From an uncultured Pseudomonadales bacterium (lineage in GTDB: Bacteria > Pseudomonadota > Gammaproteobacteria > Pseudomonadales > Azotimanducaceae), in contig OY282430.1 in NCBI GenBank assembly GCA_958296025.1, forward strand, positions 62,001 through 126,000: a DNA stretch of 64,000 nt, in the 5' to 3' direction. The notes under the pieces are model-generated. The model did not search any database and was not told the origin of the DNA. It saw only the letters and a list, made by a program, of their open reading frames with translations. The position numbers and the translations under genes are program-made. This document shows positions 25,173 to 32,862 of this stretch, one piece after another (position 1 is the stretch's first letter; the number at the start of each line of letters is the position of its first letter).

Positions 25173-25921
25173 TCTGCTTCCCCCATTCCAAAGAGGGGTT
25201 TGGCCACGTCAAGGTCGATTCCGCCAAGAAAGGCCGACAACAAGAGCTCCATGTGCAGGAGCTTGTCCTTTAGATGTCGAAATGCCGTGCCCTCGTAGTA
25301 CCAAAGGCGACAGGTGACAGACAGTCCCAGCGGGTCCTTCCCCCTTCCATGGGCGAAGAAGAAGGCTCTCCACTGCTCCTCGTCATTATTTGCGTCAAGA
25401 ATCACACGCGGGTAGATGCACACACTGCCGAAGGCATCCAGATCTCCTTTGAAACTGGGTTCCGTTACTTGGGATAGGTGTTGGTTTGCGTTCGTTGCTT
25501 CGTCATCCAGCCGAAGGGATAAGGTTGACTTGAACGCCGCTGTGCTCACTGTGACATCGGGGAAGACCCTTTTGAGTGTACGTTCGCTCAATGAAATGAA
25601 ATTCCTGCAAATCGCGGCTTGCCCTGCATTTCGCAAAGACTTGAAACTTACGGCCAGCCTGTCCACAGTGACATCGATTAGCCCATGCCCGTTGAACATG
25701 TCGATCCCCACCTGTGGCTCGGAAAGCTGAACCTCCTTGGATATCCACATGTCTTCCGAGCGAATCGGATACTTGGGGCTGACTTCATCATGCAAGCGCC
25801 TCAATACTTCGGGGCTGCGGTCAGCCAAATCAAAGAGCGGAGCCGAGAAAGCAGCCTCGTGCTCGACATCGACCTTTTTTATAGCCACTTGCATCAGGAC
25901 CGCCTCCAATGTGGTCACCAT
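25169..25921 (-). CDS. Hypothetical first gene of the RES/Xre operon
   Basis: The 250-residue product starts MVTTLEAVLMQVAIKKVDVE, with TGGAGG four bases before the ATG at 25921; the longer frame from 25960 lacks such a site. Visible segments are FNGHGLIDVTVDRLAVSFKSLRNAG, LSLRLDDEATNANQHLS, CIYPRVILDANNDEEQWRAFFF and CRLWYYEGTAFRHLKDKLLHMELLL. No transmembrane segment or catalytic motif is evident. It resembles uncharacterised sporadically distributed beta-rich proteins found in defence islands, but I cannot assign a family. The ATGA overlap ties it to the antitoxin, so it may be a third component or sensor. Confidence 0.65.
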   Translation of the reverse strand: MVTTLEAVLMQVAIKKVDVEHEAAFSAPLFDLADRSPEVLRRLHDEVSPKYPIRSEDMWISKEVQLSEPQVGIDMFNGHGLIDVTVDRLAVSFKSLRNAGQAAICRNFISLSERTLKRVFPDVTVSTAAFKSTLSLRLDDEATNANQHLSQVTEPSFKGDLDAFGSVCIYPRVILDANNDEEQWRAFFFAHGRGKDPLGLSVTCRLWYYEGTAFRHLKDKLLHMELLLSAFLGGIDLDVAKPLFGMGEAE

Positions 25922-26009
25922 GACGCCTCCAGCTCGTTCATGGCCGCTAGCCCCGAGCACGACGCCAACAATAGGCTAAAATATGCAGGAACCAAGTGCA
26001 AGCCTTCCT

Positions 26010-26236
26010 GAGGGAGTTGCGCTGTGGGCTTTTTCGCTGGTGTTTCGGGCTGTTGCGGTGGAATTTCGGAGGTTGGCCGAGCGGGAAGGTGGGCGAGCAA
26101 GGGCTGGACCGCTCATCTTCGGCGTTTTTTCGCTTGTTCGGGGCGTCCGGAGCGGGGATTTCACCGATTTGCCCGGCGCGCGGCCGAGCGGAGGCCCGAA
26201 GCGGGCTTCGAGAGGGCGGATTCGGCGCTTGCTTGG
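26010..26236. repeat. Degenerate repeat element between cargo 4 and copy 5
   Basis: The segment starts GAGGGAGTTGCGCTGTGGGC and parallels 6967-7230. Both share a TTTTCGCTGG tract early and a CGAGCGGAGGCC-like tract near the end. No coding signal is seen. Confidence 0.45.
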
Positions 26237-26239
26237 AGC

Positions 26240-26434
26240 TTAGGCGGCTTGGGGCGGCGCTCTGACGAGCGAGCGCATGCGTTCCGGGGCGCCCTCCTTG
26301 ATGCCTCCCAGCGCCAACGCCATCATGATGGCCAGCGCCAAGCCGACGCGGGCGGTCATCTTGGCCTTGACTCGAATGGTGTGGTGCTCGAGGTGGAGGA
26401 CGTTGTCCACTCGGGACGGATCCAAGGGCCGCAT
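26240..26434 (-). pseudogene. Transposase C-terminal remnant
   Basis: A 64-residue stretch reads EHHTIRVKAKMTARVGLALA then IMMALALGGI and ERMRSLVR. It matches the second remnant at 49440-49645 (ESHSIRGKDRMAARVGLALA) and looks like the C-terminal end of an IS transposase. No catalytic core or inverted repeats belonging to it are present. Confidence 0.6.
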
Positions 26435-26436
26435 CA

Positions 26437-26540
26437 GGGAGTTGCACTCATCCGCTTGGTGGCAGTAGGCGCTTGCAGCGGCGCATCTCCGCGTCTCCCA
26501 CTTGCCAGGAGTTGCGCGCCTCCGGGTTCAGCCAATGGCC
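26437..26540. repeat. 3'-flank repeat of the secreted-protein genes, copy C
   Basis: This is the near-identical partner of 20928-21031, located 33 bases downstream of the copy 5 stop. Its left edge abuts the transposase remnant, so the junction cargo/IS/repeat/gene is ordered here. Confidence 0.85.
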
Positions 26541-26573
26541 GGCATATGTCGGGGTATGAGCGTACGGCAGGCA

Positions 26574-28856
26574 TCACCGCTCAATGACCGGAAGCATGGC
26601 TTCCGAACACCGGAGATCCACCAGCCCCTGACCGAATTCACGGTCAATGCCCGGTGCGCCGATGTCCTGCGCACAGTGTTTCAGTACACGCACCACCTCC
26701 GCAGCACTCTCATAGAGCTGAAAGAGGTGGAAGACCATGGCACTGAGTTTCGCGGTCGCACCGGAGGTGTGACCGATATCCAACACGGTGAAACAGTGTT
26801 CCATGAAGTCACCGCACTTGTAGACATCCCGGTCCGGCACGATCGTGCCGGACTGCCGGCGGATTGCCGTGGTCGCCATCAGCCCTTTCCCCGTGTTCAG
26901 CGCGTCGCGCATCGCGTAGTAGGAAGCTTCGTTCCTGCTCCAACCGCAGGAGGTGATGGTATCCGTCCGCCAGATATCCCGATGCTGCGGTCCCTTGATA
27001 CAGGGATCCGGTGAACCGTTGGTGAACTGCACATTCCCGGCACCGGCAGGAAACACCATGTTGAGCGATCGGAGCCGCGCGTCATCGCCCTCGCTGAACG
27101 CGTTGCCCACCGACTGGTTCACCACCAGGGTCTCGGCGCGCAGGGCGCGGTGCACGGGACGGAGGAAGCCTTCAAGGCCGAAATCCCCACCATCTCTAAA
27201 GTCCGTCAACTCAGGACCGGGCACGACGATGTTGGCGCTCGGCACGCCTTCTGCCTGTATATGGCCGAGCATGCGCTCCGCGTGCGTGCCGCTTAGGGCA
27301 GCACCCGCCACTAACTCCCATATCACCAGCTTCTTCCGGTGTCCGCCGGCCTCGGTAATGCGCTCAAGGAGGCCGAGCAGTCCGGGGAAGGTGCTCGTGT
27401 TCACAAACACCGACCGGTACGCCGGGAGCGTGGAAAGGTTCGTCAGATGGCCGGTCGGGGTCTCCATGAGGTTCATGACGGTGAGCGTTCGCTCATTTAT
27501 CGCACCGATATCGGTGTAGCCGAATTCACTCATCCGAAGACGCCACTTACCGTCACCGTCGCCGAAAAATTGCTCCAAAAACGCCGCATCGGTGCGGCGC
27601 GCCTGATGGCGTTCCAAATGGCCCGTACCGACCGAGCTGGTGAGCGTCCCGGCATCATCCACGCCTTCAAAGTTCACGAATGCCCGCTGATCGGACGCGT
27701 TGAGCGTCCGCACAATGCTCCGCTGCGTCGTATTGCTCGCCGGATTGAAGGTGGCGACCTGGTAGTCAAGGACCCCGGCATGCACCGTATCGTGCAGCGC
27801 GGTCAGGAAGCCGTCCTGCTTGGTGCGCATGTAACTGAGCACCCGTACGGTGCCGGTCACGGTCAGATGCCAGTCGCCGGTGCCGTCGCCGATACCGGTG
27901 ATCAGCTTCCGGTCGTTGCCGTGCTCCAGATCATCGGCGTTGAAGTGTATCGCTTCATTCGCGCCGACGGAGAGCCGTACCGTGCCGCGTTCCGTGGCGG
28001 TGTCGTCAAATGCCCTGAAAATCACCGTCTGCTCCGTATCCGTCTCGTTGATGATCCGGACGAAGCCCTGCCGGTTCTCCGAAGCCGCGGGGAAGAGGGG
28101 CACCAGGGAGGTGCCTGCTTCCGGCGCGGTGGAGAGGTTCGTCAGATGGCCGGTGGGGGTTGCCATGAGGGACATGACGAGGAGCGGTCGGTCCGCGGTC
28201 ACCCTGAGGCGCCACTTGCCCGCTCCGTCGCCGAGTCCCATGGTTTCCAGTTCCTGTGCCGTGAGCTCGGTCGCCGCGTTGGCGGCGATGCGTGCCGTGA
28301 CATTTCTGCGTCCTGCGGTGCCCCGGTCATCGGTGCCCGCGATAGTCGCGGCAACCGCCGTGGCGGAAGGATTCACGATGCGCAGGATACTCCGCTGCCT
28401 CGTGTTGCTGCCGGGGTTGAAGATATGCACCCGATGGGTGCCGTCTTCATCTCTGGGCACGGTGTCGTGCAGGGAGGTCAGAAAGCCGTCCTGCCTGGTC
28501 CGCATGTAAACGGGAGCCGTGAAGACGAGGTCACTGGTCAGTTCCAGCCGCCAGTCGCCGTCGCCGGGACCGATGCCCGTCAGAATGCCCTTCGCCGTGT
28601 TGCCGTTTTCCAGATCATCGGCGTTGAAGTGTTTGACTTCTTCTCCTTCTTCAAACGCGATGCGCTCCGTCCGCCGGGCACCGGTATCGGTGTAGGCGGT
28701 GATGCGCAGCGCGCCGGCATGGGCATACGGGTTGATCACCCGTATGAAGCCCTGCCGATTCTCCGAGGCGGCGGGAAACAGGGGCACGGTCTGTGTCACT
28801 GCTTCCGCTTCACAGACAAGCAGCAGAGGCAGAATGCCTACGGCAAATCGGCGCAT
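26574..28856 (-). CDS. Secreted four-module protein with divergent subtilase-like domain, copy 5
   Basis: This copy has 760 residues, with signal peptide MRRFAVGILPLLLVCEAEA and the same architecture as copies 1-4. The module region is almost the same as copy 4 (RNVTARIAANAATEL). The C-terminal domain mixes SGTHAERMLGHIQAEG, FRDGGDFGLEGFL (copy 3-like), NQSVGN, PAGAGN and SRNEASYYAMRD (copy 1-like). His, oxyanion Asn and Ser motifs are present; the Asp region is again LVIWE. The 3' flank keeps TCGGGGTA only, with no terminator, and the RES/Xre operon lies downstream on the same strand. The 5' flank matches copy 4 for about 60 bases before diverging. Confidence 0.85.
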   Translation of the reverse strand: MRRFAVGILPLLLVCEAEAVTQTVPLFPAASENRQGFIRVINPYAHAGALRITAYTDTGARRTERIAFEEGEEVKHFNADDLENGNTAKGILTGIGPGDGDWRLELTSDLVFTAPVYMRTRQDGFLTSLHDTVPRDEDGTHRVHIFNPGSNTRQRSILRIVNPSATAVAATIAGTDDRGTAGRRNVTARIAANAATELTAQELETMGLGDGAGKWRLRVTADRPLLVMSLMATPTGHLTNLSTAPEAGTSLVPLFPAASENRQGFVRIINETDTEQTVIFRAFDDTATERGTVRLSVGANEAIHFNADDLEHGNDRKLITGIGDGTGDWHLTVTGTVRVLSYMRTKQDGFLTALHDTVHAGVLDYQVATFNPASNTTQRSIVRTLNASDQRAFVNFEGVDDAGTLTSSVGTGHLERHQARRTDAAFLEQFFGDGDGKWRLRMSEFGYTDIGAINERTLTVMNLMETPTGHLTNLSTLPAYRSVFVNTSTFPGLLGLLERITEAGGHRKKLVIWELVAGAALSGTHAERMLGHIQAEGVPSANIVVPGPELTDFRDGGDFGLEGFLRPVHRALRAETLVVNQSVGNAFSEGDDARLRSLNMVFPAGAGNVQFTNGSPDPCIKGPQHRDIWRTDTITSCGWSRNEASYYAMRDALNTGKGLMATTAIRRQSGTIVPDRDVYKCGDFMEHCFTVLDIGHTSGATAKLSAMVFHLFQLYESAAEVVRVLKHCAQDIGAPGIDREFGQGLVDLRCSEAMLPVIER

Positions 28857-28999
28857 GGCGGATTTTTCCTTTGGTTGTTGAATTTGCCGTCCATGGCCTT
28901 GTCGGCGTTCGCTGCGCCAGCGGCGACCGCCCGCTGACGCATCCGGGCGGGCGTTGGCCGGCGCCTCCACGATGGCGAACCCACCCTGCAGGTGCGCCG

Positions 29000-29110
29000 A
29001 TGGCAAGCATAACACCCCGCCCGCTGAAGGTTCAGCGCGAGTTCACGGACGCCCGCTTGACCGGCTTCGGGGGCTGGTCCGCCTTGGCCTTGACGGGTCG
29101 GGTTGCGCCA
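29000..29110 (+). pseudogene. Transposase N-terminal remnant
   Basis: ATG at 29000 opens MASITPRPLKVQREFTDA, then RLTGFGGWSALAL. Nearly the same start occurs at 49952 and, inverted, at 36469 (MKRILPRPLKVEQEFTDA). The pattern 'RPLKV...FTD..LTGFGGW' resembles the first ~35 residues of an IS transposase. The rest is absent. It lies antisense over the end of the membrane-protein gene. Confidence 0.6.
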
Positions 29111-29787
29111 GTCGTCATTGAGCATGAGGTTGCGGCGAGGGGCCGCAGCCGCCATATGCCCCAAGCGAAGCAACCTTGGGCAGCTAGGTTGATGCTTTGC
29201 GCCAGCCACTGCAACGGCGCTGATTGATCCGGGATGCGGGCCAAGGCGCTTAGGCCCAGCGTCAATAACATGCTGCACAGGATGATCGCCCCGGTCAGAC
29301 CCTGCCGCCAATTCCAACTCAAGCGGACCAGCGTCAGGGCCAAGGCGACATTGGCCAAAGTCGCCGCCGACAACAGCAGGAAGAACCATGTTCTGCCCTC
29401 CGCTAGAACCGCCGCCAAGCCGGCGACGACGAGCACCGGAACCAAAAGCAACAGGCCGTTGCGGCCGGGGTGCGCCTCGACAAAGCCATTCCGCCACCGA
29501 CGGGCGGCGGAAACGGCATGGCAGGCCAGCAGGATCATCCCTGGCGCGATGCAGATGAACAGCAGAGCGTTCAGCAAAACAACGTCCCTGTGGGTCAGCA
29601 CCCAAAGCAGTTTCCAGGTCGCCTTGCTCAGCCCCCCGGCGATGACCAAGCCGGCCCCAACCAACAGCCATCTCTTCGAGGCCGGCAGCGCCCGGCTGAG
29701 CAGTTGCGCCAACAAGCCAAAGCCCAGTGCGGACATCGCCACCGGCAGGTAGTCAGACAGGGCCAACGCTAAGCTGTAGTCCTGCAT
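29032..29787 (-). CDS. Integral membrane protein, C-terminus rebuilt from IS debris
   Basis: The 251-residue protein has about seven hydrophobic helices, for example AMSALGFGLLAQLL, WLLVGAGLVIAGGL, ALLFICIAPGMILLACHAV, LLLLVPVLVVAGLAAVL, FFLLLSAATLANVALALTLV and AIILCSMLLTLGLSAL. No enzyme motif is visible, and I do not recognise the family. The last ~22 residues (VKAKADQPPKPVKRASVNSR) are read from the antisense of the transposase remnant at 29000-29110, so the original C-terminus was probably lost. It is divergent from the nitrilase-like gene, and the two share a ~90-base intergenic region. Confidence 0.6.
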   Translation of the reverse strand: MQDYSLALALSDYLPVAMSALGFGLLAQLLSRALPASKRWLLVGAGLVIAGGLSKATWKLLWVLTHRDVVLLNALLFICIAPGMILLACHAVSAARRWRNGFVEAHPGRNGLLLLVPVLVVAGLAAVLAEGRTWFFLLLSAATLANVALALTLVRLSWNWRQGLTGAIILCSMLLTLGLSALARIPDQSAPLQWLAQSINLAAQGCFAWGIWRLRPLAATSCSMTTGATRPVKAKADQPPKPVKRASVNSR

Positions 29788-29827
29788 GGCTCCCCCAACG
29801 ACGTCTAAATTGACTTAAAGTTATGCT

Positions 29828-29833
29828 TATAAT
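29828..29833 (+). promoter_or_regulatory. Candidate -10 box before the nitrilase-like gene
   Basis: A perfect TATAAT lies in an AT-rich stretch 40 bases before the start at 29873. A TTGACT at 29810 is only 12 bases upstream, too close for a standard -35, so the box may act with an upstream TG element or another factor. Confidence 0.4.
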
Positions 29834-29872
29834 ACTAGCGCTTTTGGGAACCCAATCTGGAGGATGCGGTTG

Positions 29873-31600
29873 ATGCGGGTAGCGGTGGCTCAGTTCTGCG
29901 TTGGCACCCATGTGGGTGACAGCTTGGCGACCTGCTTGGGTGCCCTGGACGATGCGGCGCGGCTTCGCCCAGACTTGATCATTTTCCCTGAATTCTGCAA
30001 CCACCCTTCGTGGTACGACGATCAGGCCCACTGCCATGCGGTTTCCCTGGACCTCGACGGCGAGTTCTTGGCAGCCGTCGTCGCCCGGGTGCGGGCGATC
30101 CGGTCCCATTTGGTCATTAACTGCACACTGCGGCTAGAGGACGGCCGATGCACCGACACCAGCCTGCTGTATGGGCCGGACGGAACCTTGCTGGGCACTA
30201 GCGACAAGCAGACGCTCATCGGCCACGAAAACCATTTCTTTCGCAAAGCGCAGCAACCCGGCCCTGTCGTGGACACGCCCTTAGGCCGGCTCGGCCTCTA
30301 CATCTGCATGGACGGGGTGATTCCTGAAACGCCGCGTTGCTTAGCTCTGCGCGGGGCCCAGTTGCTGTGCAACAGCCTCGCTTCCTTCGCCCCGGACGAG
30401 GCCACCCTGCACATTCCGGCACGAGCGGTGGAGAACAAGGTGTTCGTCGCCGCCGCCAACAAGGTTGGGCCACTGATCCCGGAGGACATTCTCGGGCAGG
30501 CTTCCGAACAGACCGGCATTCCAGTACGGTTCCTGATGGGTGCCGGCGAAAGCCAGATCGTGGCGCCGGACGGCGCGGTGCTGGCCAAGGCCTCCAAAGA
30601 CCGGGAAATGGTGGTTTATGCAGACATTGACATCCAAGCCGCCGACTCTAAGCGGCGCCCCGACGGCAGCGACATCTTCACTTGGCGCCGGCCTTGGCTG
30701 TACACCGCTCTAGGGGAGGATCCGGCCGGTCAGGAGCAGCATTATGCAGGTGCCGAAGCCGTCCGCTGCACCCTGATTCAGCTTGCGGCGACCGGCGTTG
30801 AAGCGGTGGCGGAAGCGGCGGAAAGGGTTGCCCAAGCCTTTGCGGACGGGGTCCAGTTGGTGGCTCTGCCGCCCCTGTTCTTCTTGCCCGATCAACAAAT
30901 TGCCGTGCCGGAAGCCGCCGCCGAGGCGTCTGCCGAGGCGAGCGACTTGCTGGCGGCACAATGCGGCGAGGGCTGTTTCATCGGCACGACGCTCGTGTTG
31001 GGCAATCCCCCACAACTCTGCGCCGTTCTCCTTGGCCGCAAGCAAGAGGGAGGGCATTCGGACCTATTGACCTTGCGGCAAGGCCAGCTGCACCGCAGCG
31101 ATCGTTACGCTTGGTCGCCTTTGGCGGACCGGGTTGAGGTGGCGGATCTAGGCTTCGCACGGGTAGCCGTCCTAACCTCGGACGACGCCTGCGTGCCGGA
31201 GGCCTTCCGCTTGGCGGCCTTAGCCGGGGCGGATACGGTCATGGTCCCCGCCCTGCCCTTGGAGCGCTGGGAAATGCAGACTGGCCTGCTGGAGCGCTCC
31301 GCGGAAAACCGGGTCAACCTCCTGGTGGCGGCCCAGCCGGGGGAATTCGGCACCAGCTTCGCCACCTGCCTCACCGAGGACTTCACCGTGCTCACGCCCT
31401 GGAAGACGCGCCCCTTTGACGGGCTGCTCAGTCAGCCGCCGGTGGTGCGGGCCAGCGCCGGGCCTGGCGCCACCCCAGTCGATATTCACCCGCGTTGGGC
31501 GGGCAACAAGGTCGTGTCCCAAGGCACCGACCTGCTGGCTGGCCGTCCTTGGCGCCTGGTTGACCCAATCTGCGCTGATGGAGGTCGGGCGCAGTCGTGA
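29873..31600 (+). CDS. Double nitrilase-fold carbon-nitrogen hydrolase
   Basis: At 575 residues this is about twice the usual ~290. The first half has the full nitrilase-superfamily triad: Glu40 (LIIFPEF), Lys112 (TSDKQTLIG) and Cys145 (GLYICMDG). VENKVFVAAANKVG and VVYADID are typical strand motifs. The second half (about 300-575) repeats the fold (RCTLIQLAATG, LVALPPLFFLP, FARVAVLTSDDA, ENRVNLLVAAQPGEFGTS) but lacks an obvious Glu-Lys-Cys set, so it is probably structural or regulatory. TGGAGG lies nine bases before ATG 29873; an ATG at 29864 would overlap it. It likely hydrolyses an amide or nitrile and heads a plus-strand series with an acyl-CoA dehydrogenase, an isochorismatase-type hydrolase and a FAD monooxygenase. 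Confidence 0.82.
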   Translation: MRVAVAQFCVGTHVGDSLATCLGALDDAARLRPDLIIFPEFCNHPSWYDDQAHCHAVSLDLDGEFLAAVVARVRAIRSHLVINCTLRLEDGRCTDTSLLYGPDGTLLGTSDKQTLIGHENHFFRKAQQPGPVVDTPLGRLGLYICMDGVIPETPRCLALRGAQLLCNSLASFAPDEATLHIPARAVENKVFVAAANKVGPLIPEDILGQASEQTGIPVRFLMGAGESQIVAPDGAVLAKASKDREMVVYADIDIQAADSKRRPDGSDIFTWRRPWLYTALGEDPAGQEQHYAGAEAVRCTLIQLAATGVEAVAEAAERVAQAFADGVQLVALPPLFFLPDQQIAVPEAAAEASAEASDLLAAQCGEGCFIGTTLVLGNPPQLCAVLLGRKQEGGHSDLLTLRQGQLHRSDRYAWSPLADRVEVADLGFARVAVLTSDDACVPEAFRLAALAGADTVMVPALPLERWEMQTGLLERSAENRVNLLVAAQPGEFGTSFATCLTEDFTVLTPWKTRPFDGLLSQPPVVRASAGPGATPVDIHPRWAGNKVVSQGTDLLAGRPWRLVDPICADGGRAQS

Positions 31601-31904
31601 GTGCGGAAATTCACCCCCACCGAAGGTTCTTGCCGCCCCGACCTGCGCACAGGGCCACCCAACTCGTGCCCTGTCCTGCTGCAAGGGACAATGACGCCGC
31701 TAGGATGAGACGTCACCCTCAATGCAGTCCGTGTGCCGAAGCGGATCATCTGCCCGGAGGAGAGTGGTCTGGCTTTCGCCGATTGCCCTGCCCACCCGGT
31801 GGCGGCACCCATCATGCCGCGCCGTCCTATGTATTCGGCAACCCGTCCAGCCACCCAAGTTGGGTGCATGGTGCCTGCTTGCTCGACCCTGGAGGCGAAC
31901 CGGC
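31601..31904. other. Intergenic stretch without recognised features
   Basis: About 300 GC-rich bases separate the nitrilase-like gene and the next gene. I see no convincing coding pattern, hairpin with T-run or known repeat. A GGAGGCGAACC ribosome binding site closes the stretch. Confidence 0.5.
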
Positions 31905-32660
31905 ATGAACAAATCCACCTCCTCGCTGCCCGAGGCCCTGCTGCAGCGCACCTTGAACCGGGTTATTGAGGCGTTCGGCCTCAAGGAAGTTGCCGGGGAG
32001 GATGGCGGGCCTTGGCTGCCATTGGTCTGCCAAGCGCCCATGTACGAGGGAGGCATCGGCCAAGTGCGCCTGTACCGGGGCGCCCCGCTGTTTCAGGTGG
32101 TGACCTCCACCATCGTGGTGCCGCCCATTCAGCTGGACTCCCACATGATGTTCGCCTTCACGCCTTCAGACAGCGCCGTGCCCCACTTCACCCTGGATTC
32201 CGTCAGGGCCGGCGCTCATCACGCCTTTCACTTGGATCTGATTCCGCGCCTCGACCTAGGCGCCCATCTAGCTTACATGGACGCTTGCTTCACGCCCTTG
32301 ACGCCAACCTTCGAGCGTGGCCAAGCCATGCAAGGCCTGTCCTTGGCGCAGCTAAGCCCGCGCCAATACGCGATCATGTCCCCGTGGATGTTGGCGAAGC
32401 GGGCCACGGCCGAGGCATTTTCCGCCATCGACGATCTGGTGGACACCTACTTGGACCATTGGCTGGGCTTGATGCGCGGGGGCTTGCCGGAAGCCGCGCT
32501 GGAAGGGGTGAACGCCGCCGCCCTGATCGAACGGGACCGCCGCAACAAGGCCATCATCTTCAACCGGGAAGTCGATAAGGTCTGGGACCAGATCACCCCA
32601 CTGGTGGGGCAGGACGCCGCGCAGCGGCAAATTGACCTGTTGCGCCGCACCAGTGAATAG
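31905..32660 (+). CDS. Hypothetical protein, possibly bilin-reductase-like fold
   Basis: The 251-residue protein starts MNKSTSSLPEALLQRTLNRV, with GGAGG about nine bases upstream of ATG 31905. The pattern PHFTLDSVRAGAHHAFHLDLIPRLDLGAHLAYMDACFTPL, with paired beta strands ending in LD and a 'HLDLIPR' motif, recalls ferredoxin-dependent bilin reductases and RCC reductases. That is only a loose resemblance by eye. Later, AIMSPWMLAKRATAEAFSAIDDLVDTYLDHWLGLM is helical. It follows the nitrilase-like gene and precedes an acyl-CoA dehydrogenase-like gene, so a role in the same small-molecule pathway is inferred. Confidence in the reading frame is high, in function low. Confidence 0.6.
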   Translation: MNKSTSSLPEALLQRTLNRVIEAFGLKEVAGEDGGPWLPLVCQAPMYEGGIGQVRLYRGAPLFQVVTSTIVVPPIQLDSHMMFAFTPSDSAVPHFTLDSVRAGAHHAFHLDLIPRLDLGAHLAYMDACFTPLTPTFERGQAMQGLSLAQLSPRQYAIMSPWMLAKRATAEAFSAIDDLVDTYLDHWLGLMRGGLPEAALEGVNAAALIERDRRNKAIIFNREVDKVWDQITPLVGQDAAQRQIDLLRRTSE

Positions 32661-32862
32661 CCGGTTCTCCCATGCGCTGTCCTGCATCCGCCGATACGCC
32701 TTCCCGGAATGCACAGGTCTTTGTCGGTTGGTCCGCGTCGTCCGCAATGGCTGCCTCCCCGTGCGTTTGTCACTTGGCTTAGGGCGCACAAGCCCAGAGG
32801 GGAAGGAACGGACAACGGCGCTAGTCGCGTCTGGGTTAAGGCACACTTGAGGAAAACGGAAC

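Noticed and set aside
4613-28856. CRISPR array or integron cassette array as explanation for the repeated pattern.
   Set aside because: Repeats are full 2.3-kb protein genes, not short direct repeats, and no integrase, attC-like sites or cas genes are visible.
21824-28937. Long plus-strand open frames (for example 21824-23365 and 27339-28937) opposite the secreted-protein genes.
   Set aside because: They recur only because the antisense frame of the GC-rich repeated gene lacks stops. They show no ribosome sites or domain motifs, while the minus-strand frame has a signal peptide and conserved modules.
31722-31904. N-terminal extension of the protein starting at 31905.
   Set aside because: The added residues are Arg/Pro/Cys-rich and featureless, while GGAGG sits correctly before ATG 31905.
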